Of a DNA stretch of 17,529 bases, positions 1 through 7,282 are shown in pieces; positions within the stretch are counted from its first letter, which is position 1, and the number at the start of each line of letters is the position of its first letter. A program made the position numbers and the translations under genes. The notes beneath the pieces were generated by a model. The model was not told the DNA's origin. It did no database searches and saw only the letters and a program-made list of their open reading frames with translations. This DNA is from Acetobacteraceae bacterium. Its GTDB lineage: Bacteria > Pseudomonadota > Alphaproteobacteria > Acetobacterales > Acetobacteraceae. Location of the stretch: the NCBI GenBank assembly GCA_030039695.1, contig JASHVB010000556.1, positions 1 to 17,529 on the forward strand, written 5' to 3'.

Positions 1-972
1 CTTGTTACCAACAACGAAGGTACGCTCGGCGTTCCCACCACGGTTCGCCAGCTCGCCGCCGGCGCGCATGCGCTCGACGCGATCGAAGCCGGCATCCGTT
101 TGGTCGAGGCCGATCCTTCCGTGCGCACGGTCGGCCGTGGTGGCTGGCCTAATCTGCTGTGCGAGATGGAACTCGACGCCGCAGTGATGGATGGCACGAC
201 GCTGCGCAGTGGCGCGGTCGGAGCGCTGCAAGGCTTCCTTCACCCGGTCAGCATCGCGCGCGAAATCATGCGCCGCCTGCCGCACGAGCTGCTGGTTGGT
301 GGCGGTGCAGCACGCTTCGCCCGCGAGATCGGCGCAGCGAGAGCCGACAACCTGATCGAGGATTCGCAGGCGGCCTGGCAGGCTTGGTTTGAGCACGAAC
401 TCACGCCAGAACAAAAGCGTGCCTGGCCCGACGTGGAACTGGCGCAATTGTGCCGGCATGCTATCGATCCGGAAGTGGGCCGCGACACCACAGTGTTTCT
501 GGCGCAAGACGGCAATGGCAACGTTTGCAGCGGTACCAGCACGTCCGGCTGGGGCTGGAAGTATCCGGGCCGTCTTGGCGACAGCCCCATCATCGGCGCG
601 GGTTCCTATGCCGATACGCGCTATGGCGCCGCCGCCTGCACCGGTGCGGGCGAAATGACGATCCGCTGCGGCACCGCCCGATCAATCGTGCTTTACATGA
701 AGCGCGGCGCCGGTGTCGCGGATGCCGTGTACGAATCGGCTGAGGATTTGCGGGCGCTGCAAGGTGGTTTGCTAAGCCGAGTGACTATCCACGCGATAGA
801 TGCCCGCGGCAATCACAAGGTCGTCGCGGTGAATGGCGTGGGCGATAATGTGTACTGGCTGTGGGACGGCCAGGGCGCACCGCGTTCGGTGCGTGCCGAG
901 GCCGTTGCCATTCACCGCAACGACATCAAGCCAAGCGCCACCACCATTTATGCATACAGGCGGGGTTCCTGA
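1..972 (+). CDS. Glycosylasparaginase-type N-terminal nucleophile hydrolase (asparaginase 2 family), 5'-truncated by window
   Basis: The reading frame is open from base 1 and ends at TGA 970-972, so the true start lies outside the window; about 323 residues are visible and probably only a short N-terminus is missing. The family (N4-(beta-N-acetylglucosaminyl)-L-asparaginase / isoaspartyl peptidase) cleaves itself before a threonine, which then becomes the catalytic nucleophile. The expected landmarks are present: an alpha-subunit 'AVMDGTTLRSGAVG' motif; the cleavage site 'GRDT', with the nucleophile Thr at bases 487-489; then 'SGTSTSG', 'GRLGDSPIIGAGSYAD' and 'GAAACTGAGE', which line the substrate pocket in the beta subunit. 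No signal peptide can be judged because the start is missing. The gene converges on the CoA-transferase, with 34 bases between the stops. The family call is firm; the exact substrate (glycoasparagine, isoaspartyl peptide or asparagine) is not. Confidence 0.93.
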   Translation, partial: LVTNNEGTLGVPTTVRQLAAGAHALDAIEAGIRLVEADPSVRTVGRGGWPNLLCEMELDAAVMDGTTLRSGAVGALQGFLHPVSIAREIMRRLPHELLVGGGAARFAREIGAARADNLIEDSQAAWQAWFEHELTPEQKRAWPDVELAQLCRHAIDPEVGRDTTVFLAQDGNGNVCSGTSTSGWGWKYPGRLGDSPIIGAGSYADTRYGAAACTGAGEMTIRCGTARSIVLYMKRGAGVADAVYESAEDLRALQGGLLSRVTIHAIDARGNHKVVAVNGVGDNVYWLWDGQGAPRSVRAEAVAIHRNDIKPSATTIYAYRRGS

Positions 973-1006
973 AAAACTCCCTCCCCGGTACGGCGCCGGA
1001 ACGGGC

Positions 1007-2173
1007 TTATACGACCTTCCGTCCGCGCAGCCCTTCGATCTCGGCCGCACCATAGCCGAGCTCCCGCAAAATCTCCTCTGTATGCTCGCCCAACTCCGGC
1101 GTTGCGCCCTGGACGCTCCAGGGCGTACGCGACAGCTCCACGGCCTGACCTATCACCTTCACCGGCCCCAGCACCTTGTGCTGCACTTCCCGCGCGATAC
1201 CGAGATGCTTTACCTGCGGATCGGCGAACACTTCGTTCATCTTGTAGATCGGACCGCACGGCACTCCCGCCGCGTTGAGGCGCTCGATCCACTCGGCCGA
1301 AGGCCGCGTGCGGATCAACGCCTCGATCGCCGCGTTCAGCCTGTCGCGATTCTTCGAACGCAGCGCGCCCGTGGCGAAATCTGGATCCTCGATAAGCTGG
1401 GGCGCATCCACCGCCTTGCAGAAGCGCCGATAGATGTCATCGCCCGACGCGGCAATGTTGATGTGGCCATCGGCGGTCGCGAACACGCCAGTCGGGATGC
1501 TGGTGGGATGGTCGTTGCCCGCCTGCCCCGGCACCTCATGTCCGATCGTCCAGCGGGCCGCCTGGAAATCCAGCATGGCAATCTGCGCACCCAGCAACGA
1601 GGACTGCACCCATTGGCCCTCGCCCGATTGCTCACGCTCCAGCAACGCGATCAGAATCCCCATCGCGGCGAAGATACCGGCCGTGAGATCCGCCACGGGA
1701 ATTCCGACGCGGACTGGGCCTTGACCCGGCAAACCGGTGATTGACATCAGCCCGCCCATGCCCTGCGCGATCTGATCAAATCCCGGTCGGTCGCGGTACG
1801 GACCATCCTGGCCGAACCCGGAGATCGACGCATAAACTAGCCGCTTGTTGATCTTACGCAGCGTATCGTAATCGACGCCCAACCGGAATTTCACATCCGG
1901 CCGGTAATTCTCCACCACCACGTCCGCCTGCGCGACCAGCCGCCGGAGGATGTCGATCCCTTCCGGTGCTTTCAAATTCAGCGTCAGGCTGCGCTTGTTG
2001 CGGTGCAGATTCTGGAAGTCCGGGCCGTGCCGCTCGCCACCCAGACCACCGTCGCCGCCCGGCGCCTCGATCTTGACGACGTCGGCACCCCAGTCGGCGA
2101 GCTGTCGCACCGCAGTCGGTCCCGCGCGCACGCGCGTCAGATCGATCACCTTAAAGCGTGCCAGCGGTCCCAT
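1007..2173 (-). CDS. CoA-transferase family III (CaiB/BaiF/Frc-like)
   Basis: This 388-residue protein has the usual length for class III CoA-transferases, which move CoA between carboxylic acids through a covalent aspartyl-CoA intermediate. I chose ATG 2171-2173 because the conserved N-terminus begins there (GPLARFKVIDLTRVRAGP) and a purine-rich GGAGAGGG lies just upstream. The open frame extends back to 2437, but that part does not look like the family. Visible motifs are 'LADWGADVVKIEAPGGD' (about 25-41), 'RNKRSLTLNLK' (58-68), 'VVVENYRPDV', and 'GIPVADLTAG', where Asp162 is the likely catalytic aspartate, aligned by eye to formyl-CoA transferase Asp169. The C-terminal 'GVPCGPIYKMNEVFADPQV' is also typical. 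The gene is transcribed away from the response regulator and no substrate-specific partner is adjacent, so the acid substrate cannot be assigned. Confidence 0.93.
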   Translation of the reverse strand: MGPLARFKVIDLTRVRAGPTAVRQLADWGADVVKIEAPGGDGGLGGERHGPDFQNLHRNKRSLTLNLKAPEGIDILRRLVAQADVVVENYRPDVKFRLGVDYDTLRKINKRLVYASISGFGQDGPYRDRPGFDQIAQGMGGLMSITGLPGQGPVRVGIPVADLTAGIFAAMGILIALLEREQSGEGQWVQSSLLGAQIAMLDFQAARWTIGHEVPGQAGNDHPTSIPTGVFATADGHINIAASGDDIYRRFCKAVDAPQLIEDPDFATGALRSKNRDRLNAAIEALIRTRPSAEWIERLNAAGVPCGPIYKMNEVFADPQVKHLGIAREVQHKVLGPVKVIGQAVELSRTPWSVQGATPELGEHTEEILRELGYGAAEIEGLRGRKVV

Positions 2174-2572
2174 GCTCTCTGCCCTCTCCGTCTCGGCGAG
2201 TTCGTGCGTTTGCGGCGCCCCCAGACGCTCCCCGCCCCCAGATGCTCCCCGATGAAGCTCTACCGCCTCGTTCGCGCAGTGCCAATCGTGTAGCCCCGTT
2301 GTTTCCGCTCTAGTTTGATCTTTAGCAAAGGAGATAATTTCGGTTGCCCGTGCCACGATCTCGCACCGAGAGACCCCGACACACGCCACGAGACGGATCC
2401 GATGCCCGGTCGCACAATCGTGACTGCGTCGGTCCATGGTCCGACTATGATCTGTCGCTGTCCCGCACTCGATCCGGTGCTATGGAGCCGCCAGTCGAAA
2501 CGGACCGGGCAAAGCAGCGGCGCGACCGGTACTCGTGTGGAGAGAGAAACGTCCATTAGCCGCGGAGATAGC
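2174..2572. other. Divergent intergenic region between CoA-transferase and response regulator
   Basis: About 400 bases separate the two divergent starts and should hold both promoters, though I could not identify a convincing -35/-10 pair. An AAAGGAG sequence at 2327-2333 looks like a ribosome binding site. The only start after it is a TTG at 2344 opening an unconvincing 71-codon frame (arginine-rich, no recognisable fold) that ends before the response regulator start. A short direct repeat, GATAGCGTGTCC (2567-2578) and GATAGCGTATCC (2588-2599), straddles the regulator start; the second copy is part of GGATA-GCG-TATCC. Confidence 0.5.
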
Positions 2573-2974
2573 GTGTCCCGCACGTCGGATAGCGTATCCA
2601 CGGTTGATGGAGACGCACAGGGGGCTCCCGCCACCATCATCGTCGTGGACGACGAGGAGGCGGTGCGGATCATTGTGGCCGAATTCCTGGAGGACTTCGG
2701 CTACCGCGTTCTGCAGGCCGATGGCGGGGCAACGGCACTGCGCCTGCTGGAGGCCGACCCGCGCGTCCAGTTACTCGTCACCGATATCCGCATGCCCGAC
2801 ATGTCGGGCCTCGAACTAGCCGACCAGGCGACGACAATCCGCCCGGCCCTGAAGATCATCCTGATTTCCGGTTATTTCGTCGCGCAGCAGGTGCAGCGTC
2901 GCTTCCTGCGCAAGCCTTTCCGCATGCGCGAACTCGCCGCCGCCGTGCGGGCCGAGCTGGGCGAGCCGAATTAG
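2573..2974 (+). CDS. Single-domain response regulator (CheY-like receiver), orphan
   Basis: I chose GTG 2573, preceded by GGAG with a 5-base gap, giving 133 residues; the open frame runs back to 2315, but that part has no family resemblance. After a 20-residue polar leader, a single receiver domain fills the protein: acidic pocket 'VVDDEE' (Asp26, Asp27), phospho-acceptor Asp71 in 'LLVTDIRMPDMSG', the Thr/Ser switch position Ser99 in 'ILISGY', and Lys114 in 'FLRKPF'. No output domain follows, so it would act by phosphotransfer or by protein contact, as CheY, Spo0F or DivK proteins do. The alpha4-beta5 segment ('SGYFVAQQVQRRFLRKPF') matches regulators cut from hybrid kinases. No histidine kinase is nearby, so the partner is unknown. 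The next gene starts 46 bases downstream on the same strand and may be cotranscribed. Confidence 0.88.
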   Translation: MSRTSDSVSTVDGDAQGAPATIIVVDDEEAVRIIVAEFLEDFGYRVLQADGGATALRLLEADPRVQLLVTDIRMPDMSGLELADQATTIRPALKIILISGYFVAQQVQRRFLRKPFRMRELAAAVRAELGEPN

Positions 2975-3020
2975 GCCGCCGGATTCCCGTCCCCGCGGAA
3001 GTACTCTAAGCTGCCAGCAA

Positions 3021-3902
3021 ATGATGGACCGGCATGTGCTGTCTAATGGTTACCTGTCGGCGGCGGTGAAGGCCGACGGCGCGGAGCTGTGCTCTTTGCG
3101 CGACGCCGAGGGGACCGAGATGTTGTGGCAGGCGCACCCCGTGTGGCCGCGCCATGCGCCGGTGCTGTTCCCGATCGTCGGACGGCTGAAGAACGACACG
3201 CTGGTGCACGAGGGAAAATCCTACCGCCTGACCCAGCACGGTTTTGCCCGTGACCGGCGCTTCGCCTGGCATGCACGCACCGCGACCTCCTGTCGTCTGG
3301 TGCTAAACGATGACGGCGAAACGCGCGCGGCCTATCCTTATGCATTTCGGCTGGAGGTCGCGTTAGCGCTCGATGATGACGCGCTGGAACAGACCTTCAC
3401 CGTAGTGAACACGGGACGCGGCGTGCTCCCCGCTTCGGTGGGCGCGCATCCTGCTTTTGTCTGGCCGCTCACCGACGGCGCTGTCAAGGATGGGCATGTC
3501 CTGGCGTTTTCCGACGACGAGCCGGCACCGATCCGACGGCTGACCGAGGGTCTCTTGCTGCCGGAATCACAACCATCGCCCGTCAGCGGGAGGAATCTCA
3601 CGCTGTCGCCATCATTGTTTGCGGCAGATGCGATCATCTTCGACCGGCTGGCCAGCAGGTCTGCGCGCTTTACCGCGCCTGGGGCGGAGGCGATCGAAGT
3701 AAGCTGGGACGGTTTCCGTCAGCTCGGTGTCTGGTCGCGCATGACCGGCGCGGACAGTTGCGGCGATTTCCTGTGCATTGAGCCGTGGTACGGCACCGCC
3801 AGCCCGGCCGACTTCGATGGCGAGTTCCGCGACAAGCCTGGCCTGATGCTCATTCCTCCGGGCGAACGGCGAGTGCTGACGATGCGCATCAGGCTGTGTT
3901 GA
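3021..3902 (+). CDS. Aldose 1-epimerase family protein (GalM/LacX-like mutarotase)
   Basis: This 293-residue protein resembles the LacX/YeaD branch of galactose mutarotase-like proteins, which interconvert the alpha and beta anomers of sugars or sugar phosphates in the cytoplasm. The residues expected for acid-base catalysis are in place: His73 in 'TQHGFARD', His143 in 'SVGAHPAFVWPL', and Glu254 in 'LCIEPWYGTA'. The N-terminal 'LFPIVGRLKND' is also typical of the branch. The start is one of two adjacent ATGs (3021 or 3024), and I see no clear Shine-Dalgarno sequence before either. The gene lies 46 bases behind the response regulator and ends 6 bases before the stop of the broken transporter on the other strand. 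The sugar substrate is not predictable. Confidence 0.9.
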   Translation: MMDRHVLSNGYLSAAVKADGAELCSLRDAEGTEMLWQAHPVWPRHAPVLFPIVGRLKNDTLVHEGKSYRLTQHGFARDRRFAWHARTATSCRLVLNDDGETRAAYPYAFRLEVALALDDDALEQTFTVVNTGRGVLPASVGAHPAFVWPLTDGAVKDGHVLAFSDDEPAPIRRLTEGLLLPESQPSPVSGRNLTLSPSLFAADAIIFDRLASRSARFTAPGAEAIEVSWDGFRQLGVWSRMTGADSCGDFLCIEPWYGTASPADFDGEFRDKPGLMLIPPGERRVLTMRIRLC

Positions 3903-3908
3903 CGGTGA

Positions 3909-4669
3909 TCAGGCCCGCGATGCCGCGGCGCGTGCGGGCATGGCAACTCTCCGCCGCACCGCCGCAGCGAACAGGGCGCTGACGGTGCAGGAAGCCAGGA
4001 TATACGTCGTCAGCGACGATCGGGATTGCCGTTCCCAGGGAGCGGCAACACCGCCAGGATGGGGAGCGGCGCCCGAAAGATGATCGCGCCGATCTGACAC
4101 ACCCACAACACGTCGCTGTAGCGCAGAAGAGTGTCGATCATTTGGCAGAACAACGCGTTTCCCTGCCATACATTGGCGCCCGCAGCATACCGAGGAAAAC
4201 CATGGGCGCGATCGCGGTGGGCGTTAAATTGCTGGACTGCGGCATTCACAGTGCTGGAAATGCGGCTATGCCGTTCACCAGCGCGGCTATGGCGAACACC
4301 TGGTGGCGTCCGTTATGGTCGGACCAAACCACAGCCAGTGGCGCGGTGAGATCAGCACCACGGCCGCTGCCGTGACGGCCGAAACGTAGGTGCGCGGCAG
4401 GTGCATCATCGCCGTCAGGCGATAGAACATGTAATGCGTGGATACCGCGGACGTCACGTAGGCCGGGAGCAGTGAGACCAGCTCGTTGCCGACGTGATAG
4501 AACAGCTTGTTGAAGGATCAGGCGAAGGATCAGGCGAGAGAGTGCGAGGTATAGAGGACGAAGCTGCACCACTCGATGGTTGTGCCGATCAGGCTGGCGG
4601 TGCGGTCGAGCGTATCGCGTGCCGCCGCTCTCGTTCCGAGACTGGCGCCGTTGCGGCGTCAATGGCCAT
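3909..4669 (-). pseudogene. Decayed MHS-family MFS transporter
   Basis: No single frame is intact, but fragments in several minus-strand frames fall in the order of a metabolite:H+ symporter of the major facilitator superfamily. Near 4600 'TASLIGTTIEWCSFVLYT' matches the N-terminal hallmark (IGTTIEWYDFFLYG in intact relatives). Two in-frame TGA codons follow, then 'SFNKLFYHVGNELVSLL' and 'HLPRTYVSAVTAAAVVLI'. After a frame change, 'APLAVVWSDHNGRHQVFAI' (to about 4260) matches the MFS loop motif G-x-L-S-D-R-x-G-R-R. The C-terminal part near 4150-4030 ('LLRYSDVLWVCQIGAII') matches the usual 'RYSGASLGYQLGAI'. The final helix ('TTYILASCTVSALFAAA') sits in yet another frame. At 761 bases it is far shorter than the roughly 1300 bases of the family, so the centre is deleted. 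A candidate original start is ATG 4669, 28 bases after the stop of the methyltransferase gene, which suggests it was the last gene of that operon. Confidence 0.85.
4513..4536. repeat. 12-bp perfect tandem duplication inside the transporter pseudogene
   Basis: AAGGATCAGGCG occurs twice head to tail (4513-4524, 4525-4536). Read on the minus strand each copy carries an in-frame TGA (CGC-CTG-ATC in one frame, GCC-TGA-TCC in the transporter frame). The duplication thus adds a second stop in the region that should encode the end of the first membrane helix. It looks like a replication-slippage event in a gene no longer under selection. Confidence 0.8.
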
Positions 4670-4697
4670 CTTGTCCGCCAGCTGGCCGTTGCAGGAG

Positions 4698-5741
4698 TTA
4701 GAGCGCCGCGTTCACTAGTGCGGCACCGGCAGCGAGCGCCCGCAACTTGCCGTCGGCGGCATGGCGCGGCAGCGGCAGCATGCCGCAGTCAGTGCAGGCG
4801 TAGAGGTGACCGGGGTCTATGTAGCGTAATGCGCGACGCAGGCGTTCGGCGACGATCTCCGCAGACTCCACCGTTTCGTTTCCGACATCGACAACACCGA
4901 GCATTACGTCCTTGCCGCGGATCGCTTCGATCACACCGACATCGACGCCACTAGCCGCGGTCTCGATCGACACCTGATCGATCGAGGATTTCGCCAATAG
5001 CGGCAGAGTGTGCTCGTAATGGCTCCAGTCGGTGTTGGCGTTCTTCCAGCGCTTCACGTCGGGGGTACCGTAGCCGTAACAGATATGCACGGCCTTCTTC
5101 GCAGTGACGCCACGCGCAGCGTGTTCCAGCGCCGCCATGCCCCAGTCCTTTACTTTGTCAACGTAAATGTTGAAGCACGGTTCACCGAACTGGATCACGG
5201 CGGCACCTGCCTCGGATAAAGCGCGTGCTTCCAGGTTCAGCAGTTCAGCGAAGCGCATCGCGAGTTCTTCTTCGGAACGACCGCCGACCGCGTCCACAAG
5301 GCTGTCGACGATGGTCATCGGGCCTGGCAGCGTCACTTTCACCGGACGGTCGGTGATCGCCAGCGTTGCGCACAAGGCATCGACGAAGATCGGGCCGCGA
5401 TATTCAGGGCCGGCGACGAGGCGCGCGGCGGCGATCTCCTTGTGGTAGCGCTGCGCACGCTGGGCGCGCAGCGCGAGGTTCATCGTGTCGATCCCCTCCA
5501 GCCCCTGGAAGAACCCCCAGATGTAATGCCGCCGCCGCTGCTCCCCGTCGGTGATGCAGTCGAGTCCTGCATGTTCCTGTGCTGAGACCCAAACGCGCAC
5601 GGCATCTTCCTGACCTTCGGCCAAGCGTTCGCCCTCCAGGCGCCAGGGCGGGAAGAGCTCGCCCGGTGCGGCAAGCCATGTGGGTTTCGGCAGGCTACCG
5701 ACGATAGTGGAACGAACGCGGTTGTGCGGCGATCCGGGCAT
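4698..5741 (-). CDS. MetE C-terminal-domain-like zinc methyltransferase (cobalamin-independent methionine synthase II family)
   Basis: The protein has 347 residues and corresponds to the catalytic TIM barrel of MetE without the N-terminal half, as in the stand-alone 'methionine synthase II (cobalamin-independent)' group. These proteins use a zinc-bound thiolate acceptor. The putative zinc ligands are His219 and Cys221 in 'VHICYGYG', Glu260 in 'QVSIETAASG', and Cys319 in 'YACTDCGMLPLP', in the same order as in MetE. Other landmarks are 'STIVGSLPKP' near the N-terminus, 'ITDGEQRR' (63-70) and 'LPGPMTI' (138-144). I chose ATG 5741 because AAAGGA sits 7 bases upstream; a GTG at 5759 would overlap that site. 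The gene follows the M20 hydrolase after 114 bases and precedes the broken transporter. Whether it makes methionine or handles another methyl donor is unknown: relatives of this short form often act in catabolic clusters. Confidence 0.9.
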   Translation of the reverse strand: MPGSPHNRVRSTIVGSLPKPTWLAAPGELFPPWRLEGERLAEGQEDAVRVWVSAQEHAGLDCITDGEQRRRHYIWGFFQGLEGIDTMNLALRAQRAQRYHKEIAAARLVAGPEYRGPIFVDALCATLAITDRPVKVTLPGPMTIVDSLVDAVGGRSEEELAMRFAELLNLEARALSEAGAAVIQFGEPCFNIYVDKVKDWGMAALEHAARGVTAKKAVHICYGYGTPDVKRWKNANTDWSHYEHTLPLLAKSSIDQVSIETAASGVDVGVIEAIRGKDVMLGVVDVGNETVESAEIVAERLRRALRYIDPGHLYACTDCGMLPLPRHAADGKLRALAAGAALVNAAL

Positions 5742-5758
5742 CGTCAGATCCTTTCCCA

Positions 5759-5843
5759 CTCCCCTTGCGGGAGGAGGTAGAGGGAGGCGTCGACACTACC
5801 TGCGCAACGAGCCCTCCCCCCAAGCGGCCTCCTTGAAGGGAGG
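5759..5843. repeat. Intergenic inverted-repeat block (two small hairpins, G-rich and C-rich tracts)
   Basis: The 114-base gap between the M20 hydrolase and the methyltransferase gene holds two short hairpins: CTCCC-CTTGC-GGGAG (5759-5773) and CCTCC-TTGAAG-GGAGG (5828-5843). A purine run (GGAGGAGGTAGAGGGAGG, 5770-5787) can also pair with the pyrimidine run near 5812-5820. The layout resembles the short palindromic intergenic elements common in alphaproteobacteria. In the transcript it could act as an RNA-stability or attenuation element between the two genes. No other copy is seen in this window. Confidence 0.45.
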
Positions 5844-5855
5844 CGTTGTACAAAC

Positions 5856-7271
5856 TTACGCCGACATCCGGATCGGAGGTTCGACATCCGCCGGCAGCGG
5901 ACACACATACGGTGCCTTCGCCGTTCGCGCCTGATGATCCGCCCTGGCACGCGCGATCAGCACTTCATCATGCAGTGCATCCACCGCGGTGCCCGCCATC
6001 ACCTTCGCGACATGAACAAGTCCCGTATGCGCAGCTGGCATCTTTCCCTGCGCTGTCAATTGCCACGAATGGCCCGGCGTGCCGATCGCATACGTCGCAC
6101 CGCGAGCCTGCACTGTCGGCACCACCCAGCTAACGTCGCCCACATCGGTCGAACCCATCATCGGCGCGCTCTTCGCGTCCAGTGGCACGATCTCGTCGCA
6201 TAGCGGCACATCCTTCATCGGCATGCCAGCACGGCGGAATGAGCTTTCGATATCCTCTTCGGTCAGCGTCCCCTGGATCTTGCGCGCGAAGGCACGATCC
6301 GCCTCGTCGAATGGTGGTGGACCGAGGCGCTGCAGATTGTCGTGCATCGCGTTCTCCAGCGGTGTGTTGCCAAGCAAATTGGAAACGGCACTGACCACCT
6401 GCATATTCACCTTAGTTTCGGTCATCAGCGCGGCGCCCTCAGCGATCTTCTTCACCCTTTCGATGAGGCGATTCAGTTCCGGTAGGTTGCGCGCCCGAAT
6501 CAGATAGCGCACTTTCGCATTCGCCTGCACCACGTTCGGGGCGATGCCACCAGCGTCGAGCAAAGCGTAGTGCACGCGTGCATCGGAAGGCATGTGCTCG
6601 CGCATGTAATTCACGCCGACATTCATAAGCTCTACCGCATCCAGTGCGCTGCGTCCGAGATGCGGCGCCGCGGCGGCGTGCGAAGCGCGGCCGGTGAAGG
6701 CGAAGTCGATGCGCGTGTTCGCCAGCGACACCGGCTCATATACGCCGGAGAATGCCGATGGATGCCAGGTGATCGCTATATCGACGTCCGAGAACACGCC
6801 CGCGCGCGCCATGAAGCCCTTGGCCGCGCCGCCTTCCTCAGCTGGGCAGCCGTAATAACGCACGCGGCCCTTGATGCCGTTGGCCGCCAGGTAGTCCTTC
6901 ACCGCTGCGGCCGCCAGCATCGACGCCGACCCGAGCAGATTGTGACCGCAGCCATGGCCATAACCATTGCCCGGAATCGGCTTTGGCTCCGCGACCCCGG
7001 CTTCCTGCGACAACCCAGGCAGCGCGTCGTATTCGCCGAGGATGGCAATCACCGGACCGCCCTCTCCCGCCTCGCCCACCACCGCGGTCGGAATGCCTGC
7101 AACATTCCTGGTTACCCGGAACCCTTCCTGCTCCAGCATCGCTGTATGTTCCGCGCAGGAACGGAACTCGCCGTAGCATAGTTCGGGCATGCCCCAGACA
7201 CGGTCGGAAAGGTCAATGAACCCATCTCGCTTGGCATCCACCAAGCGCCAGATCTCTTCGGTGTTGTGCAT
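5856..7271 (-). CDS. M20 family amidohydrolase, AbgB-like (p-aminobenzoyl-glutamate hydrolase subunit B family)
   Basis: This 471-residue cytoplasmic metallopeptidase closely resembles E. coli AbgB along its whole length. Metal-site residues are visible in 'GYGHGCGHNLLG' (His106, Cys108, His110), 'GCPAEEGG' (Glu145/Glu146), 'ITWHPSAFSG' (His170) and the C-terminal 'GTPGHSWQLTAQGK'. The insertion (dimerisation) domain contains 'GRASHAAAAPHLGRSALDAV'. I chose ATG 7271 because GAGGAG lies 7 bases upstream; an ATG at 7286 would place that site inside the gene. The stop of tag overlaps this ribosome binding site (11 bases between the two genes), so translation is probably coupled. AbgB normally works with AbgA and is supplied by AbgT; neither is here, and many solo AbgB-like proteins cleave other N-acyl amino acids. 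The substrate is therefore open. Confidence 0.93.
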   Translation of the reverse strand: MHNTEEIWRLVDAKRDGFIDLSDRVWGMPELCYGEFRSCAEHTAMLEQEGFRVTRNVAGIPTAVVGEAGEGGPVIAILGEYDALPGLSQEAGVAEPKPIPGNGYGHGCGHNLLGSASMLAAAAVKDYLAANGIKGRVRYYGCPAEEGGAAKGFMARAGVFSDVDIAITWHPSAFSGVYEPVSLANTRIDFAFTGRASHAAAAPHLGRSALDAVELMNVGVNYMREHMPSDARVHYALLDAGGIAPNVVQANAKVRYLIRARNLPELNRLIERVKKIAEGAALMTETKVNMQVVSAVSNLLGNTPLENAMHDNLQRLGPPPFDEADRAFARKIQGTLTEEDIESSFRRAGMPMKDVPLCDEIVPLDAKSAPMMGSTDVGDVSWVVPTVQARGATYAIGTPGHSWQLTAQGKMPAAHTGLVHVAKVMAGTAVDALHDEVLIARARADHQARTAKAPYVCPLPADVEPPIRMSA

Positions 7272-7282
7272 ATGCGAACTCC

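Noticed and set aside
833..1744. 303-codon plus-strand frame covering the glycosylasparaginase end and the CoA-transferase
   Set aside because: Arginine- and leucine-rich shadow of the minus-strand CoA-transferase; no recognisable motif.
2344..2559. 71-codon frame starting at TTG behind AAAGGAG
   Set aside because: Ten-base spacing, rare start, Arg/Asp-rich composition without structure; kept only as a note in the intergenic entry.
3903..4700. Several 60-140 codon ORFs on both strands, tempting as small hypothetical genes
   Set aside because: The minus-strand ones are frame pieces of one broken transporter; the plus-strand ones are their shadows.
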